Below, one piece after another: positions 1-15,600 of a DNA stretch of 64,000 nucleotides (within the stretch, counting starts at the first letter, position 1; every line of letters begins with the position of its first letter). Source of the stretch: Lethocerus indicus (Eukaryota > Arthropoda > Insecta > Hemiptera > Belostomatidae); the NCBI GenBank assembly GCA_019843655.1, contig JACDQD010000008.1, positions 11,318,442 through 11,382,441 on the forward strand, in the 5' to 3' direction. Position numbers and translations under genes: made by a program. Below the pieces are notes generated by a model. It was not told where the DNA came from and did not search any database. It saw only the letters and a program-made list of their open reading frames with translations.

Positions 1-92
1 CAACGCACCCGGACATCAACACCGTCGCCGGAGCTGACAAAAGCCGCTACACCACCCAACGCTGAGCACCCTGATTATGAATTATACAGGAG

Positions 93-103
93 CCCCCCCC
101 CCC
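93..103. repeat. C11 homopolymer
   Basis: Eleven consecutive C, directly followed by a purine-rich GAGA-like stretch. Confidence 0.9.
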
Positions 104-895
104 ACAGAGAGTGAGCGAGAGGGACAGACAGAGCCGGCAAGAGGCCGGAGGGAGACGGAGAGAGGTAAAAAGGGTTCCTATGTACTCCGCAAGGAATTAA
201 ACCCAACCTAATGAATATATCATTACTCCCAGGACCACACCCCCAGCCCCAGACACCCGGCAAGGCCCCATAACCGGAAACTGTTGAATTCCGACCCTCC
301 TCGTTTATACCAACATTAAGCGCAAATATATTCCTAATTATAATATTAATTAAGGTTATTTTTTTAGACTGTTCGTCCGGTAAAATGATTAATGGGTTAA
401 CAAGAGTTATAGTTCTAATTCTTATCGGTATTTTTACCCTTTCAGTACTATAATAATAACGAAATAATAATTTATTTCAGTCTAATTTAACTAAAATATT
501 CATCTAAAAGAAATAATACTCTTAAGGTGATCTGAAGGTAGATCGCTGATTACAAATAACGCCTCTACGATTGAAGGACCGGTAACAATGTTCAATGGAT
601 GGTCCCTAAAAAGTTTTCATCTTTGAATTTAAGTTGAAGGAACCGAAGTTAGAAATATCCGCAAGGAGAAATTAATAAGGGAATCAGTCGAATGCACCTG
701 TTTTTAAGGCCTGATCGAATTAAAAACGAATTAAACGGGGTTTCAATTAGAGGCGGAGAGCCTGCGAGCTTTAATTTGGAGGGCAAAGTAAGTCTGGCTT
801 TATAAGTAAACACAACTGTGCCCCGGTCCTCTGGGCTCAGACGGCCGAAAAGCAAAGGAGAAAGCAATAATATCTCGGGAGCCAATATGGCGTTT

Positions 896-942
896 GGGGG
901 GGGGGCGGGCCGGCCTCTCACTCTCACTCTCTCTCTCTCTCT
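896..942. repeat. G10 run followed by (CT)n microsatellite
   Basis: Ten G at 896-905, then GC-rich sequence and an interrupted CT tract at 915-942. Confidence 0.9.
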
Positions 943-3900
943 TACCAAGTAATGAAACCTACACAAATACTACTGTGGAGGTCGCGGCACAAACACGCGC
1001 CCCACGTGTGTGAGCCGACGGGAAAGAGAACAATGCAGTAAAGACCAGCCCCCTGCGCCAACAATCGGACCAGAAACTAAATTGGATTCGGACCGAACTC
1101 GTTTCGATGGGACTCCGATATCGAGAAATATTCCAGCACTCGCCAGGCTCGCCAATTGACTTCCGGTCCCGAAGAGTTTGACCCCAATAAAATATATTAA
1201 TCTATATTATTAATTACTATTTATTTATATATATTTATAATTAAAACTATAAAGGGCCATATATTATAAAGCGGTAACAAGTTCCAACCGCGAAAACCGA
1301 TTTCATATAGCTTACAACAAACCTTCCGAATGGAATTCGAAATACTTACTTATTGCAAGTTATTCAATATTGAAGTATTTTTACTATTCTAATAAAACAT
1401 AAAAACAGATAGTTTCAAAATACTGAAAAAAATACGATGAAGACATTTCGGAACGGAGACTCCAAAAAATCTAAGTACCCTCCCAATTGGAGTTGTGATT
1501 AAATTAGCCAGTTAAAAATCACAGAACAAAACTCATAAAAATAATTTAATTCGGCTCTCTTTAATTAACAGATATTGTTTCAGATTCTCATTTATGCTTA
1601 TATCTGGACTGCCAAAAGTACTTTCTGACGAATCAGTACCGTTTCATCCGCAATTAAAGCGACTTGCCTTCTGCCGCAAAATATATTTCAGAAATGAGAG
1701 TATTAGACTGAAACGGCCGACTAATGCATTCCTTGAGGAAACAAATAAGCCCGGAACAAAACCGAAAGAGGGAGGAGGGCAGCAGGCGCGGTCTTCTTCC
1801 CTTATAAAGTCCCCCCGCCGGCCTCTTTGAATCGCCCTTAAGCTTCAGACCGCTCTTCTTATCTCCTCTCGGCCTTTCTTCTTCCGAACAGCTTTTAAGA
1901 AACTGCAAGGAAAGTCGATAAACGCATCTTAAAAGGGAGAAACAATAGTTCCGGGGAGTTGTTCTTTCCCCATTTGTCGGGGTTCCCACTGGCCCCGCAA
2001 CCGCAGTCCCCCCTCCCCCTTGCACGACTGCTTTTCGCAAAATTACCCATTCAAAACCCATCGGACGGGCTCGATATCTATCCTTCACCTCCGGGGACGT
2101 TAGGGTAATTCTTCCCACTCCACATCAGGATATACGAACAGAAGTATTTTTCGAATTTTATTTTTATTTAATGGAAAAATTATATGATATTAGTCTGTAA
2201 TAAAATATTGCTATAACGTTTCATTCCCCGAATTATTTATCTTTTCAGGTTCATGTATTTAATATTGTTTGTTTAAATAACAACTAAAATAGCACTTTGC
2301 ATTTAAATTACTTGTCTACCGATCCGAGTGTTTAAAATATAATCATATCTTGCAATCTACCTAGTCAAACCAGATACAACATGTATCTGTTACTGTACAT
2401 TAAAAGATATAAAATAAATTAACTATTAATACGTGCAATCGTCGACAATTCATTCATTTTTACAATACTAAAACAAAATATAAAATTAATACCTTAATAA
2501 CTCAACGAAAGCACTCCTTTCACGGGCTTGTTTAAATAAAGTCAAAACCCCCGCATCCAACTTCAAAAATCCCCAAAATCCCAGGATTGTCAGTTCTAGT
2601 AATCGCCCGAATATTTAAATGGATCCCTTTAGGGCGAGTCCCTAATCCTGGAGTTTGGGGCTTAGAGCAATTCAGACGTAAACCTACTGCTATCCTGTTG
2701 TCCTCCCTCCTCCTTTCCTTGCGTCCCTTTCCCCGTCTTTGTTTCCACATTAAATATACACGAGGACGATTATTCGCCGCCCGATCATTATTATTATCAG
2801 AGGAGATCGGATCCTCCCGTCCCGACGTCGGGGAGGATGTTTGGGCATGTGTCGGGGAATACGGTCATGTATATTGTAGTCGGTGAGAGCGATAGAAAGC
2901 GAGAGGGACATGATGGGGGGGGGCCTTGATTAGGTAAACATGACATGATGCGTGACACGCCCCTCCCGACACTCGTTACGCATTCCCCTTTAATAATTAC
3001 GCGCCCGAGGGATGATCTTGGAGCGGCCGCGATACGTGGAGAGAATCAGGGAAAAGGGGTTTTAAATCGAATTTTCCCGACACCGGGCGCGCGGGTAGAA
3101 CTACCAACCCCCCAAACCCACCACCCCCACCGACCGAGTTTAAATGCCCAAGAGAGAGACTCTCCGGCGACAATGAGAGGTCGAACAATACCGCAAATTT
3201 AAACTTGCGACAGCCAACGAAAGCTTATTAAAACGCTCTTACGAGGAACTTCACCGACAGTTCAGAAGTTGGCTAACATTATCATCCGGTTGAATACTGT
3301 CTTTGGCCTGCACCAGAGGGAATACGAGCGAGTGCTATAAACGAGTCGAAATTTCAAATACGTTTCATATAAACTCATATACGTCAATTATATTTTCCTC
3401 GATTTCTTCTCTAAGTTCAATTGTATTTTTTATAAGATGAGACAAGAGGCTTAAGAAAAATCGGGGATCTATTCAGATTTGCGGTTTGGATCAAGCCTTC
3501 CTCCACTGCTGAAAGTGCAAGCATATAGGCTCAATGGCATCATGGTAGTAATTGCTATTTATTTATTCAAGTTCGAGAAGTGTAATCATTCTAATATTCG
3601 GTTTTCCCCGCAGACAATGTGTTGAAGTAAAAGGTTTAATCAGGCGGAAGTGATCTTTGCCTGGCATTTACCTCCAAGGGTGCCGAATGTCAACCGTTGC
3701 TCGCTATTGTCTTCTGCCCCCCTTTGTCTTCTGGTGGCCGCTAACCTTTGGCCCGGTGGGCGCAAAGGTCCCCCGCAGGCTTCAAGCGATTCAATGGAAT
3801 TTTTAAGTGCGTTGACATTCCGGCTATCGATTTGTTGTCTAGAAATCCATAGTCCCTAACTGGTTATAAATATAAATTGTGTATATGATAGGCTAATCGT

Positions 3901-6458
3901 GTTTGAAGTAGTTATATCAATGATTATAGATGATTCGGCATCCGACCGGTTCTATATCTTGTTCCATTGTTCTGTTGTTAGATAGATTTTGGTTTTCGAT
4001 TAGTGAAAATTGATAATTTCTTATAATGCTCTCAGATAATGCCCATGAGCATTTGAAATACAGAGCGACTGGCGACATTCCTTATTAATTAAACCTTATT
4101 ATTCTCGTCAGTCTGAAAGTGTTTTGGCCACGAGTGATTTTGTTTTAAACTGATTTAAAATGAAGGTAAATCCCAGATTGTACAGAACGCAATGTTAATC
4201 TAATACAATATCGTCGTTCGGTTATAATATTTATATGTTATATTATAATGTTTAGTTCATCGTAAAATTTTGTTGGCCCCTGTGCGTGGACGGCTAATTG
4301 GAAGCGGGCTGGCGGCGGGGTCTAAACGACCCATAAAATTTTCATGGGATAGGCGTATGCGGGCTCCCTATCGGCTGCGTGTATACCTTTCGGCATGCAT
4401 TACAACCGAGTATAAGCCGGCGGGACGTGATAGGGCCCGACCCTAATGTGCTTATGCCGGAGGCCCGACCGGGAAGAGTATGCAGTTTCCTCACAGTTAT
4501 GTTCTTCTCGATTCCTCTTTAGAATTAAAGTGTTTATACTGCACTGAGAGATTCACTATATAGTGCAATATATTCATTGCTATAAGACTTCGGATATCTA
4601 AACCCTGTTGAAGTTTTCATCCAACGAAATGCATAGAAATAAAAAAAATCACATTAATGAACCAAAATGTACACTACTATTAGTGATTGAAATGGTCCGA
4701 AATTCATTTGTATTTTTTTTATTGTGTGCGGGAAAAGCTGGGAACAATTTTCAACCGGTCGGCCTCATTTGACGAGCAATCCGGGCTAAAAGCCGGGGCT
4801 CGGCTTAACGCGGTTTATTTGACGGCCGACTGACGCCCCATCCCCCACTCGCATTAGACTAATGCCGCGACCAACCAGACAAACAACTCCACCCTACAGA
4901 CACCTAACCTGCGACACCGTCTCAATCTGTCCGCCAAACAATTAGGCGATTTCCATCCGAACCCCGATTTCTCAAATACAACAGGCAATGGCCCATACAA
5001 TTTTCGGCGTCTCACCGCAGCCAGAGTAGCACCTCTCAGGTGCTGATATTGCGTCGGCCTCGGACGAAGCATTCTGGTATCGGGCATGACTATCGATAAT
5101 TCTCTTGCAGTGCTCTGACACCAAATTTTAACGGTTTTGTGAATACGAACTTTTCAGTAACGAAAACGTTCCGATGGACATCGGAAAAGATACAATACAT
5201 TACGACGGATCTAGAAACATTTCACAAGTCACTATAAAATGAAAACATCTTTGATTATTCCTGCCATTTCATAAAAACAATGAAAAATTTCCTGGAATAT
5301 CAAACGAGCTGAATTTCGGACGACACAATTCCGAGCAGATATTACGCCGATAAACCTTAGGAAAAACGTCACCGGTACCGCAAACTGCCGCTCTGCCATT
5401 TCGGTAGAGGTTTGAGATATCCGAGCATTACGAATTTAACAGACTCGCCGATGGAGGAGGGCCGCTAAAGCGACCTGTATATTTGACAGGTGACTGGCAA
5501 CCGACACGGGCTCGGCATTAGGCTAATGCCCGCCTCCGGGCCCTGTCTACTCCCGCCTCCCCGCCACAAACTCAACTCCCACATTATTCATAAACCCGAG
5601 GGCAAATATTGTGGGATTTATTAGCGACGCCCACGTGCGGATTAGCTTTTCAAGTCCCTGGAAATGTAAAACGCGTTAAAACGAATTTCGATGTGATGCA
5701 ACAAATATAGGTTCGCATGGCGACATTATATTTGTTTACGCAACTTAAAAATTTAAATTTACTTTTAAAAGTATTACGAATGTGACATAAAATTTACTAA
5801 CAAACAAAAGTTTGAATGTGACTAATATTCATCCTTGTTATTGCCACATTTCCAGGCACACACTAAAAAAATATAGAGCCCACAACTGATTATCAAGAGG
5901 GAAAAAGTAAGTAATTCGGGTTGGTGTAGTTAACCCTTGAATAATTCCGATAAACCAAGGGCTATAAAATGTGTTACTGATGTTCATACTACTGGGAGGA
6001 ATACTAGTATAACGGAAATGCATTTATATTTTTTTGTGGCCCTCCCATCCTTTTTGAACGAAATGGCATTAAAATAAGGTGAAATCCCCTCACAGTAGGA
6101 CGATATTTCCCTGATCGTAATCCCCGCCTTATTGGAAGGACAAGCTTCGGGTCGGTCGATATTTCCATATAGACTCCGTGCATCGATACGGCGCAGCGGA
6201 TAGGCCGTACCGCTCTACTTCGACTTGATGGTTTAGTATACCCTCAGCGCCGCGAAACGTTCCGGGAGACCGTCGCCGCGGAAAAGAATGTTATTGGATT
6301 TATGATGGGCGACATACTCTGTTATGGCGTTTCAGCCGGTCGGACCGAACACACAGCGGAATTTAAGCTATTTTTCCGGGCCTGGCATAATGGAACAAAA
6401 AATATTGATGTCATAAGAACGTGCTTAATGGAAATTTTCTCGAGCAATAATATATTAC

Positions 6459-6496
6459 CTATGTATGTATACATATATATAATATATACATATGTA
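6459..6496. repeat. AT-rich inverted repeat
   Basis: CTATGTATGTATACATATAT is followed by AATATATACATATGTAG, giving an imperfect hairpin in a TA-rich tract. Confidence 0.5.
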
Positions 6497-7330
6497 GGTC
6501 TAAATAAAAAATATTATATATACGTTATATTAGATAACGATTAATATATAGGAACACATGACGTAAGGAATTACTTTACATAAACACAAGCCAGTGGAAT
6601 GACTGTTATAAATGTCTATTATTATTTTTTAAGCATAAATTCGGTGGTTTCCAATACTGGGGGTTCTACAAAATATTAACAAATGGGATCTGCAGAGTCG
6701 CATACCGTGATTTATATTCCCGTGGTAGAGTTGAACGCTTCCTCTCATTCCCCAATACCAAGCGGTCCCTACCCGATACATTACACTGAAATATTGCTAA
6801 AAACTCAGAAGTCGGATCCGACCACAAAAAGGGAGGGTATAATCCGGCGTGAGGAAGCGCAAAAAACAAAACGACCATAATTCCGCCGCTGCGCTAAGGG
6901 AAGAGTCGAATATAAATCCCCCCTAGTGTTTACCTCTCAATGAGTAATGCTCGAGGCTGCGTTCTGACATTTCGGTCGAAGAGGGCGGTGGAAGTCGAAG
7001 CTGCTAGGTGCGCGCTGTAGATAAATCAAAATATCCACCCTGCGAGGGTTTTTGCCACATCTGCACCCGGCCCAGAAGTTTGACGACCGTACCCCACCCC
7101 CTTCAACCCCTCCTCCAACCCATGACCGTATTATTTAGTGCTCCGACGGAGCTACGGCCTCCTCCCGATTGTTCCTAATGCCGAAACCCACACCACCAAC
7201 CCCCCAAAACCCTTTAAGCGAGTTACAACTTTATGTCATAAAAAAATATTGGGAAGCGCGTCAGAAGAGTATGAAAGAGGATCCCCCATATGTTCTTCGA
7301 CGTGTGCAGGGAGGATATATGTGAGTATAC

Positions 7331-7358
7331 AGGGAGAGAGAGAAAAAGAGAGAGAGAT
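7331..7358. repeat. Interrupted (GA)n microsatellite
   Basis: AGGGAGAGAGAG, AAAAAG, then GAGAGAGA. Confidence 0.85.
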
Positions 7359-8375
7359 ATTGGGAGGTCGAGTATCTGCGACCAGCGGGAATAAATGGAC
7401 GTTGGTACTGAGAAATTCCTCAAAAAAACATGTGCCCATTCTTGTTACAACGAAGCGTCATGCAAGTTGTCGATTTAAATTTTGATCTAGAAATTCTGAA
7501 ACAATTCGTAAAAACTAGAGTTGCGCATACGGACGGAAAATATCGGTAACAATTAAGATTGAGTTAGAAACTTTTCCAACGCAGAAACCGACCGTATATC
7601 GATTCTTAAGTTGGCACCACCTTTCCGCCGCCGTTATCACAATAAGCCGTGTGGGGGCGGAATAACTTTCTAAACGGTTCCCGTCAAACACCAGTTCGGA
7701 TTATCCCCCGGCCCCCACCAGTCAGTTACCCTCGAACCCGAGGGCAATATATGAAACGTGTAGGGAGACGCGGTTTCCCGAAGCTTATCGTCCGTATTCC
7801 AGGTTCTGTAATGACTAAATCGGTCATAATGGGCCCCTAATCGGCAAAATTAGCATGTCCATAAAATGTCATATAAACCCATAAACTATATCCAATATAG
7901 TTTGCTTGAGCCGTGGCTCGTAGTTCAGTCAATACTGTTTTAATTTTTTGCTTGCATACTAGTTGTACCTTAAGCATTATAAGCGCAAATAATTCTTATA
8001 GTCTTTACAATTATCTGTACCAGAAAACGCCCCAACTATTTTAGGATCTGTTCTTTATCGCCATTCATTTTCGGAAGTTCTATTGTATTCGGATCCTGGA
8101 GGGTTTGATAGTAATGATAGCGACATGCAGTGTTCAACAAAACAGCAATTAACGTAAATTGCGATTTCTTTATTACTGTCTCTGTCGATGTCTCGATCTA
8201 AAATGTCCAATTGTTATTCGACTTTAGAACCAACAAATTTAGAAGGCATAAACCTGAGCGTTGTCAGATAAACCCTATTCGCTTCCCGTTCGGCAGTCGA
8301 CCCCCGCCAAGGTGGATGTTGAAAGTAACGTCAAGGCGGTTCTAAAAACTTGGGACGCCGCGAAAAACTGAACCG

Positions 8376-8396
8376 GGGTTAACCCGGGATCCCGGG
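8376..8396. repeat. Two overlapping GC-rich perfect palindromes
   Basis: GGGTTAACCC (8376-8385) shares three bases with CCCGGGATCCCGGG (8383-8396); both are exactly self-complementary. Confidence 0.8.
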
Positions 8397-9570
8397 AGTT
8401 AAGTCGGGCAGCTCCCCCCTTTTGATACTTGAAGGAAATTCTTTTAGCAACTTGACTCCGTGCCTCCCTCAAGTTGTTTGATTATGGAAACCGTGAACCG
8501 GGGAACATTCCCCTTTTGACTTTGACCATACACTCTTTGACCCGCTCCATCTTACCTAAAGTAATTTATTAAAGGCCTCTTATTTCAGAATCAATTATTA
8601 TGTATAGTCAATTACTGTGGGGGAATTTTGATTAGTTTGCGAAAGGCGAGTTTTCTTTCAGTCGCCGTCAAAATACATGATATAAAAAATAAGTTTTGTA
8701 GATATCGAAAAATCTTCGTTTAATGATACATGCCAAGTGATATGATTTACGATAAAAGGTTCGATAATGTTCATAATTCAAAATTTGAAAATGTGATTGA
8801 GAACGATTTCTCTTTACAGTTATTAACATGAAATATTCTGAATATAAATTTAATAGCATTTATAACAGTTCACAGGATAGTCGGAAGAAACAAATGCCGT
8901 ATTTTGACAGTATTTTGCAAAATACCGTATGAAAGGCTTAATTTGAATTAATAATAACAAGTCGGAAAATTTCCTTTAACCTCTAAAAAAGAGAGCGAAT
9001 ATTCATGGAGAAACTTCTTATCTTATTTTTTTTTTAAATTACACCCTTAACGTCTGTATATGTGCAAGTAGCTGGATTTCTGTACATGAGTTCTATACTG
9101 TCTCAAGTTTTATTACCCACTTAACATCTTGGTATACTTTCAGTGTGGGAGCAATTAAAACATTTTAAGAGAAGGGTGGGGAATTCTGCGTTTCAACATT
9201 ACTGGGGGAAACTTGGGAAGATATTTGTGAACGTAGGGGGACGGGGGTTTAAGGGAAAACAATAAATCCTTCCCAAGAATAAAACAGTGGGGGGATCTCC
9301 CCTTCGTTTTAAAAAACCAAAGGGGAATGCAATCGATACCAACTTTTCCGAGAAATTAAAAAAAAAAGTTACATTGTGTCGACTTTCTACCAAGGTTTAC
9401 TGCATTTATCTTTCTCCTCTCTCCCGAGTGTTTGTTTTGCATTAAGCCGGCGCTAATTAATAATTTTTAATCGACAGTTCCCGTCCTTTTTATCGTTCTA
9501 ATTGAGCTGTTTTTCTTTCCTAACGTCCCCCCACCGTTCCACCGAAGACTTGCCCAATAACAACCAGGGA

Positions 9571-9626
9571 TAGAGAGAGAAAAAGAAAGAGAGACAGAGA
9601 GAAAGAGAGAGACAGAGAGAGAGAAA
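9571..9626. repeat. (GA)n / GACA-interrupted purine microsatellite
   Basis: About 56 bp of GA repeats interrupted by AAAA, AAAGA and two GACAGA units. Confidence 0.9.
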
Positions 9627-12600
9627 CGCCTTTGAAGCAAATCAAACGGAGCCGGCCGCTAATTGGAGACCAATCAACCGCTTTTGATCCAAAGACTTGG
9701 CGGTTTCGTTGCCCGATTTCAGACCCGGTTCATTTGACCGAGGTTCTATTCAGTGGAAATAAAGCAGAAAAGGGAAAGTGAGCGAGGAGTCAATACGGCG
9801 TTCGAAAGGCCATCAGGTCACACCGCCATTTTTTAGTACTTATTCTCCATTTCTAAATTCGCCATCGGTCGATAGGATCGGATAATGAGATCCACCCTTA
9901 AAATATGTTTGTATTAGTTAAATTATTTATTCATTCGTGTCCCCCGTATTGTGGCGAATATGCGGCGAAACTTAATGAGCGGGAGGATCCAGATTCAGGG
10001 CCTGCAGCGCCGGAGGGTCGTTCTAAATTTGCCGGGACGGATTAGCGGTTACTCTCTCTGCGTTGGTAAATTAATATTAATAATTGAATTGCTCTTTCTG
10101 CGTGTGAGTTCTCTTTTGATCAAACTTAATCCCGTTAATATTAGGGAATTATTTCATTTGAGCCAGGCTGAGCCGAGGATCCCCGCCTTTCCCATCCATA
10201 GGGTCGTTATCAGCCGTCTGTCGGCCCCACTTTGTGGATTTTAAAATTTAATATATATTAATAAACGGGACCGCTCCAAGGGGTTATTTCCCTCTTAACT
10301 GTATTCATGCCGTAGCGGGAATTATGACGTCTGTAATTACGGTTATATGGCCGTCATTTCGCGACCTTTATATTATTTATCCAGTATAATTTATTATGTT
10401 TTAAAATTCCCATTAATATTCCGAAGGGCATTAATAAAAGAAATAATCATACAATTTCAAAATTAGAAACGGAAGTATATTTTTGGTGGAATATAATTTC
10501 GACACCTCTTTCTGAGATGAATAGAGAGGATTGAATTTTGGAAGAGAATCGGGAAATGATATGCCCAGAATACAAGTTTTAGACTTGTCAGTGCGCGGGC
10601 TGCTGTCGATTTCCAGTCGATCCATTAAAGGCAGACGACAACGTCCATCGGCAACGCAACACGTTGCCATCGCTATTGCTATTGTATTGTACGCGAAAGC
10701 GTCGCGTGTTTTAAAAGAGCGCGCGAACTCGCGGAAAAGGAAAAACGCATTGAAATAAGGGCGCCCTTTCCCAAAAGGAAGTATCCAATATCTGGGCCGA
10801 TGCTACCTCCACTCCTCTCCCGAAGCACGGAACGAACTCCCGGTCGCAATTTACATTCTTTATTCGGTAGATGGAGGAGGAAGTTGGGGGCGGGGGCGGG
10901 TGGAGGACTTATTTACATTGTGGGCCCGGGGCGGGCCAATAAAAAATAATGTGCCGGATCGCGAGCGCCCCCACCCAGGATCCTTCCACTACGCGCTTTC
11001 CCGTATCTCACCGTCTGAATAATTCGCCTCTTTTATTCACTTTTTTCCCGGCCCATAGTACGGGACGATAGTTCGGACCGGGTTCGACCGGTTTTATTTT
11101 TTTATTTCTTCCCGATCCCGCCCTTCATGAATATCTGAACGGGTGTGATTGTTTCCCGAATGCCGAGCGACTGCGCCCCGGGGAATACGAGGCGGTCCGG
11201 GCAACGGTTCCGTTATTGTAAACCACGAGGTAAACTAATACCTCGGTATTTGCTTGCCGGCCAACAGGGATTATCGAGAGATTTTTCCGCCTCCACTCGC
11301 CTATTTGGTCTCAAACTAACTTTCCTGATAGTGTGACAGAGACTCGGCTCCCGATGAAGCGTATTGTCACCTAAATGCGATGATATTAACGGAGCAATAC
11401 GGAGGATTGTGAGAAGTCGAAATCTGTCCACTTTAGGAACCAATAGGCGACTGGACACAGAAAATTGAAAGAGTTTGTATATCGCAGGTTTAAAATATCA
11501 ATAGAATGTATAATGACTAATAACTAATGACAGAAATTAGTATTACTTTAAAATATGATTTTGAAAAATATTCGGATAAGCATTGCATACCAGTTCGATT
11601 AATTCTTGTCAACATGAATTTAACATAGAGGCAGTTCAGCAGTAGGAATAAATATTTTGCAATTTTCAGGCTGCGGATTATAAATAATACAGTAAGAGTA
11701 GGAATACATTATTTATACGATTTGAAACCGATGATACCGTATAAATTTCCCAAATAAAATATTCAGAAACAAGATTGAATATTTATTATGCGATTCCATA
11801 TCAGAAGGAAGAAAAATGTTGATTAGACTTCTTATCATGGATGAAAGGAATATTTAACTACAGCTGAAATTGGTCCAAGGATCTTTTTCTGCCAGAATTA
11901 ATCATAATATATAAGTATGAATCTCATTTTTAAACAGCCTAGCCTTGGATGAGTATAATCCTAACTTCGTATGCGATAAAGTGTGATATCACTGTCGGCA
12001 ATGAGTTATCATAATCCTAATTTGATTCATTGGGCGGGCATTAATGTCTACGTTAAGCAGTCTATCCTCCAAAAAGGAAAAATTATTAAAAGCCATATAT
12101 GGGATGTTAATTATGTCATACAAACCACATTACTTTTCCCCAATGCGCTCATCATCAACCTATTAAAACACGGGGAGGGGGGTGTAATAATTTAAGGAGT
12201 TAATGATTATGAGCCGAATCACACGAGGGGGGCGTTATTTAGTTTTGGGCCATTGGGAAGATAAAGGAATTAAATAAATCTAGATTATACGGCGGAAGGG
12301 GAGGAGGTCCCGCCCCCCATTAAGGTAAGCCTTTGAATTAGGCCCGAAACGGGTCCGGCTCCTATACTTGATGGACGAGGACATCGAAATCGCCGATGAC
12401 CCCATTATTCTGGATTAGAATGGCCGGTCATGGCAAAGGAAATAAACAGAAAAAATACTCCCCGGACATCGTGGGGCATTAATCGTACGGGAGTTTCAAG
12501 ACAATTCTCGCCTGTACAGTGTCAATGTACTCGGGTTTGGTTCGCGTGCTGTTGGACAGATACAGCTGAGACCGGAACTAGTGAGAACGGCTGGGCAATC

Positions 12601-15600
12601 CCACACAATTAAGCCATACCAACTTGATTCATCAGCATTTAATTTGGAGGAGTCGGGTAGTTGAAATAATAATTTATTTTAATTTCAAATCGTAGTTTGG
12701 GACCCGTGAAATTTGCGATACCTTTCCTTTGACTATTCATATTTGACAAAATCATTTTCACGCTATGACAATTCGACAGCATTTCAATGAGAGGTTATCT
12801 CAGCTACAGAGCTGGTACGTATAATAAATATATACATACATGGTTTAGCCGACCACACAAATAAATCTTCAATGAGTTTATTTTTCTCTGATTTCTTAAT
12901 TTCATATAGTTCGGAATTGCATGTCAAACCGCTCGGTCGGACCAGATTTTAATTCAATATGCCTCCATATTTATTTTGACTGGACCGCACTAGATAATAT
13001 AAAAGAAATTTAATGAAAATAATCGTACATAAATTGTAGTCGATCCATCGTCGCGAAGAGGCGCTGCGTGGTCGAGGACGTTTAATTTAATTTTATTTTT
13101 CGCTGAGGCCCACGAATCATTTCAATTTCCAAACAAGAGCTCGCGTGCATCTGGGTCGCGTGAATTCCACGAGGATACTTTGGGAAAGTTTGCCCGGAGA
13201 TGTGTTATCATCGGTCGTGAAAACCCGAACCGTGTCCCGGCTGGGGACTGCGCTCTAAATTACGAAATCCGAGGGCTTTCAACTTTAGTTGTTCGGCGCA
13301 AACCAAAACGGTCCCAAGGCCCATCTGCCAGTTAAACCAGTAGAACATTTTTCATTTTTATTTGCCCACAATTCTGGAATATCGTAACCGATATTTTATA
13401 TATCCTGTTTTATGTGGATTTAAGGTATATTAACCAATCCATCAATACACGCTTAGATACGATTTTCAAACTTCAGGGATCGATATATTTAAACAGTAAA
13501 TGTGAGATGTAATGTTGAGATTGTACATATTAGAATCATTGTTTAATAAAATAATGTTAAAGAAGATTTTATCGTTATCATTTGTGTAATCTGGTCTGAC
13601 CTACAAAACGAATTATACAATTAAAATTAACGCTTGTTCTTGACACGCGTAATCCTCTAATCCGTAATATATACTTCCCTTGCTGAGATGAGTCGAGCCT
13701 CTTATTAAAATATGAATTAAATCCTAATGGGAAATAGTGACAGATTTATAAGCGTTCCAGTAATTAGTGACTAACATTGTCAATTAGCGAGGGACAGTGA
13801 CCTGTAGGTTTTACTGAGTTAGCGTTACTTGGGAGGCAATTTGATTCGATGCCAACTACGGAGGCACTAATTTTCGAGTGGGATTCCTGCCATTCGTGTC
13901 CCGGGGGCATTTATAATTTCGAACGGTTCGGGGGGAGGGAGTCGGGCTTTGATTTGGACCTTTCCCTATCATACGGGAGCCCCATTAACCGGAGCCGTTA
14001 AATCCCATTAGCGGCCGGAATTATTTGCCGCACGAAGGCGCCCGCAAATAATGACTCAATCTTCGGGGCCGAAAAGCTTTCACGATCGATTTGGAACTCG
14101 ATTATCCTCAGAACAAATATTGGCAAAACGCATACAATAGGTACGGGAATATAAGACGAATACCATCACAAATAATAATCGGCTTTACGTACTGATAAAT
14201 TAAAACCAAAATACAAAATTTCCATTTAGGTTTTTCCTTGAAATGGCAAAGATTACATTTCAACACGCTAACACAAAAATAAAAAAATTAGTTACATTAA
14301 ATTCCGAGTGCAAATCAATCTGATTTTATTATAAATCAAATTATTTGTCGCTGACATCTTGTCAATTAAGTTACTTTATTGAGTTTCAGACATGGAATAT
14401 TATGTCGCTTATTTCATTACATTATTGACGATGTACTTTTCTGTAACCTGCCTTGCGGAAATAGTGCATTGTTCGGATCACCCCATGATCTATTTAATAC
14501 AATTTTTTATTATTACACTATAAATAATTTATTTATAAACGATACATGGATGCCTATATACTAACTGTATTCAGACTGCTTTTAGAAAAACTGTCACCAT
14601 TAAACTTCCAAAAAAAAATATGTTTCTAACCCACGTGAGTATAAAAGGGTTTGCACCTTACTCAGTACACAAGGTTCCATATACAGGGTGGAGGGCAAGG
14701 ATGTACCAGTGCGGGGCTATAACACATGTGCAGGATTCAAGGCGGGGGTTGGTTAATATTAAGGGTCCTTAGAGCGCGGCGGAAACGGAGATGCCCAGAT
14801 ATTTCCAGGAGCTTCCTCTTTTTTCCTCCCTCTTGGGCACAGGGCTCTTTCTAGGCTGAACCGGCTTCCCGCCTTGATGAGAAGGTAACAAATCTCTGTG
14901 AATTATGTAGGCCAACCACTGCGGTTCCCTTCATCCAATAGCTTCTTCTCAGCAGTCATTCGCTGGCAGATGGCAATCATGCATTTTTATAGCATGTTCA
15001 GCTTTGCACCGTGGGGGGTTTGGGGGGGAGGTAATTATTGGGAATGTAATGCAGTGTACGTTTCACAACTATTACAACTGCTTTTCGATCTTTTTATTCT
15101 ACGATCTGAGAAGCCAAAATAATCAAGTTTTCGTTTGTTTCATTTAAATCCAACGGAACTGAGATGCCGCAAAAATCCTATTACTTATATTTTCCCTTGT
15201 TCCGAATCTGAATAATACTGCATTAATAATTTCACCATAATCATTAACTTTAGCGATTCAGGAGTACATGCAGTGAGAGAAATAGCATACTTGTTTCTGT
15301 GTTTAATTTAATATTTTTTAAAAATCAGAATCTGATTGACCACGGCAGAGCATTATCTCCAGTTATTCTTAACTCTATCACCAGCATCCCCTCTCTTTCT
15401 CTATAGAGTAACTCTAAGAGTGTTACCTAGAGGTGGCGTGACCAACTAAGTCAACTTAAGGAACTCAAGTTAGAGCCTTCCGCCCTGTTAAGCAGATTAT
15501 ACAAATTGGGTTTACCTTTACAAAAAGAATATTTCCCTTAACATCTCCGTCCTTTGGCATTTACAACAAAGCGGCTGCGATTAATTAACATCACAGATTA

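Noticed and set aside
5852..5904. Acceptor TTTCCAG and donor GTAAGT 53 bp apart on the plus strand
   Set aside because: All three frames between them contain stops.
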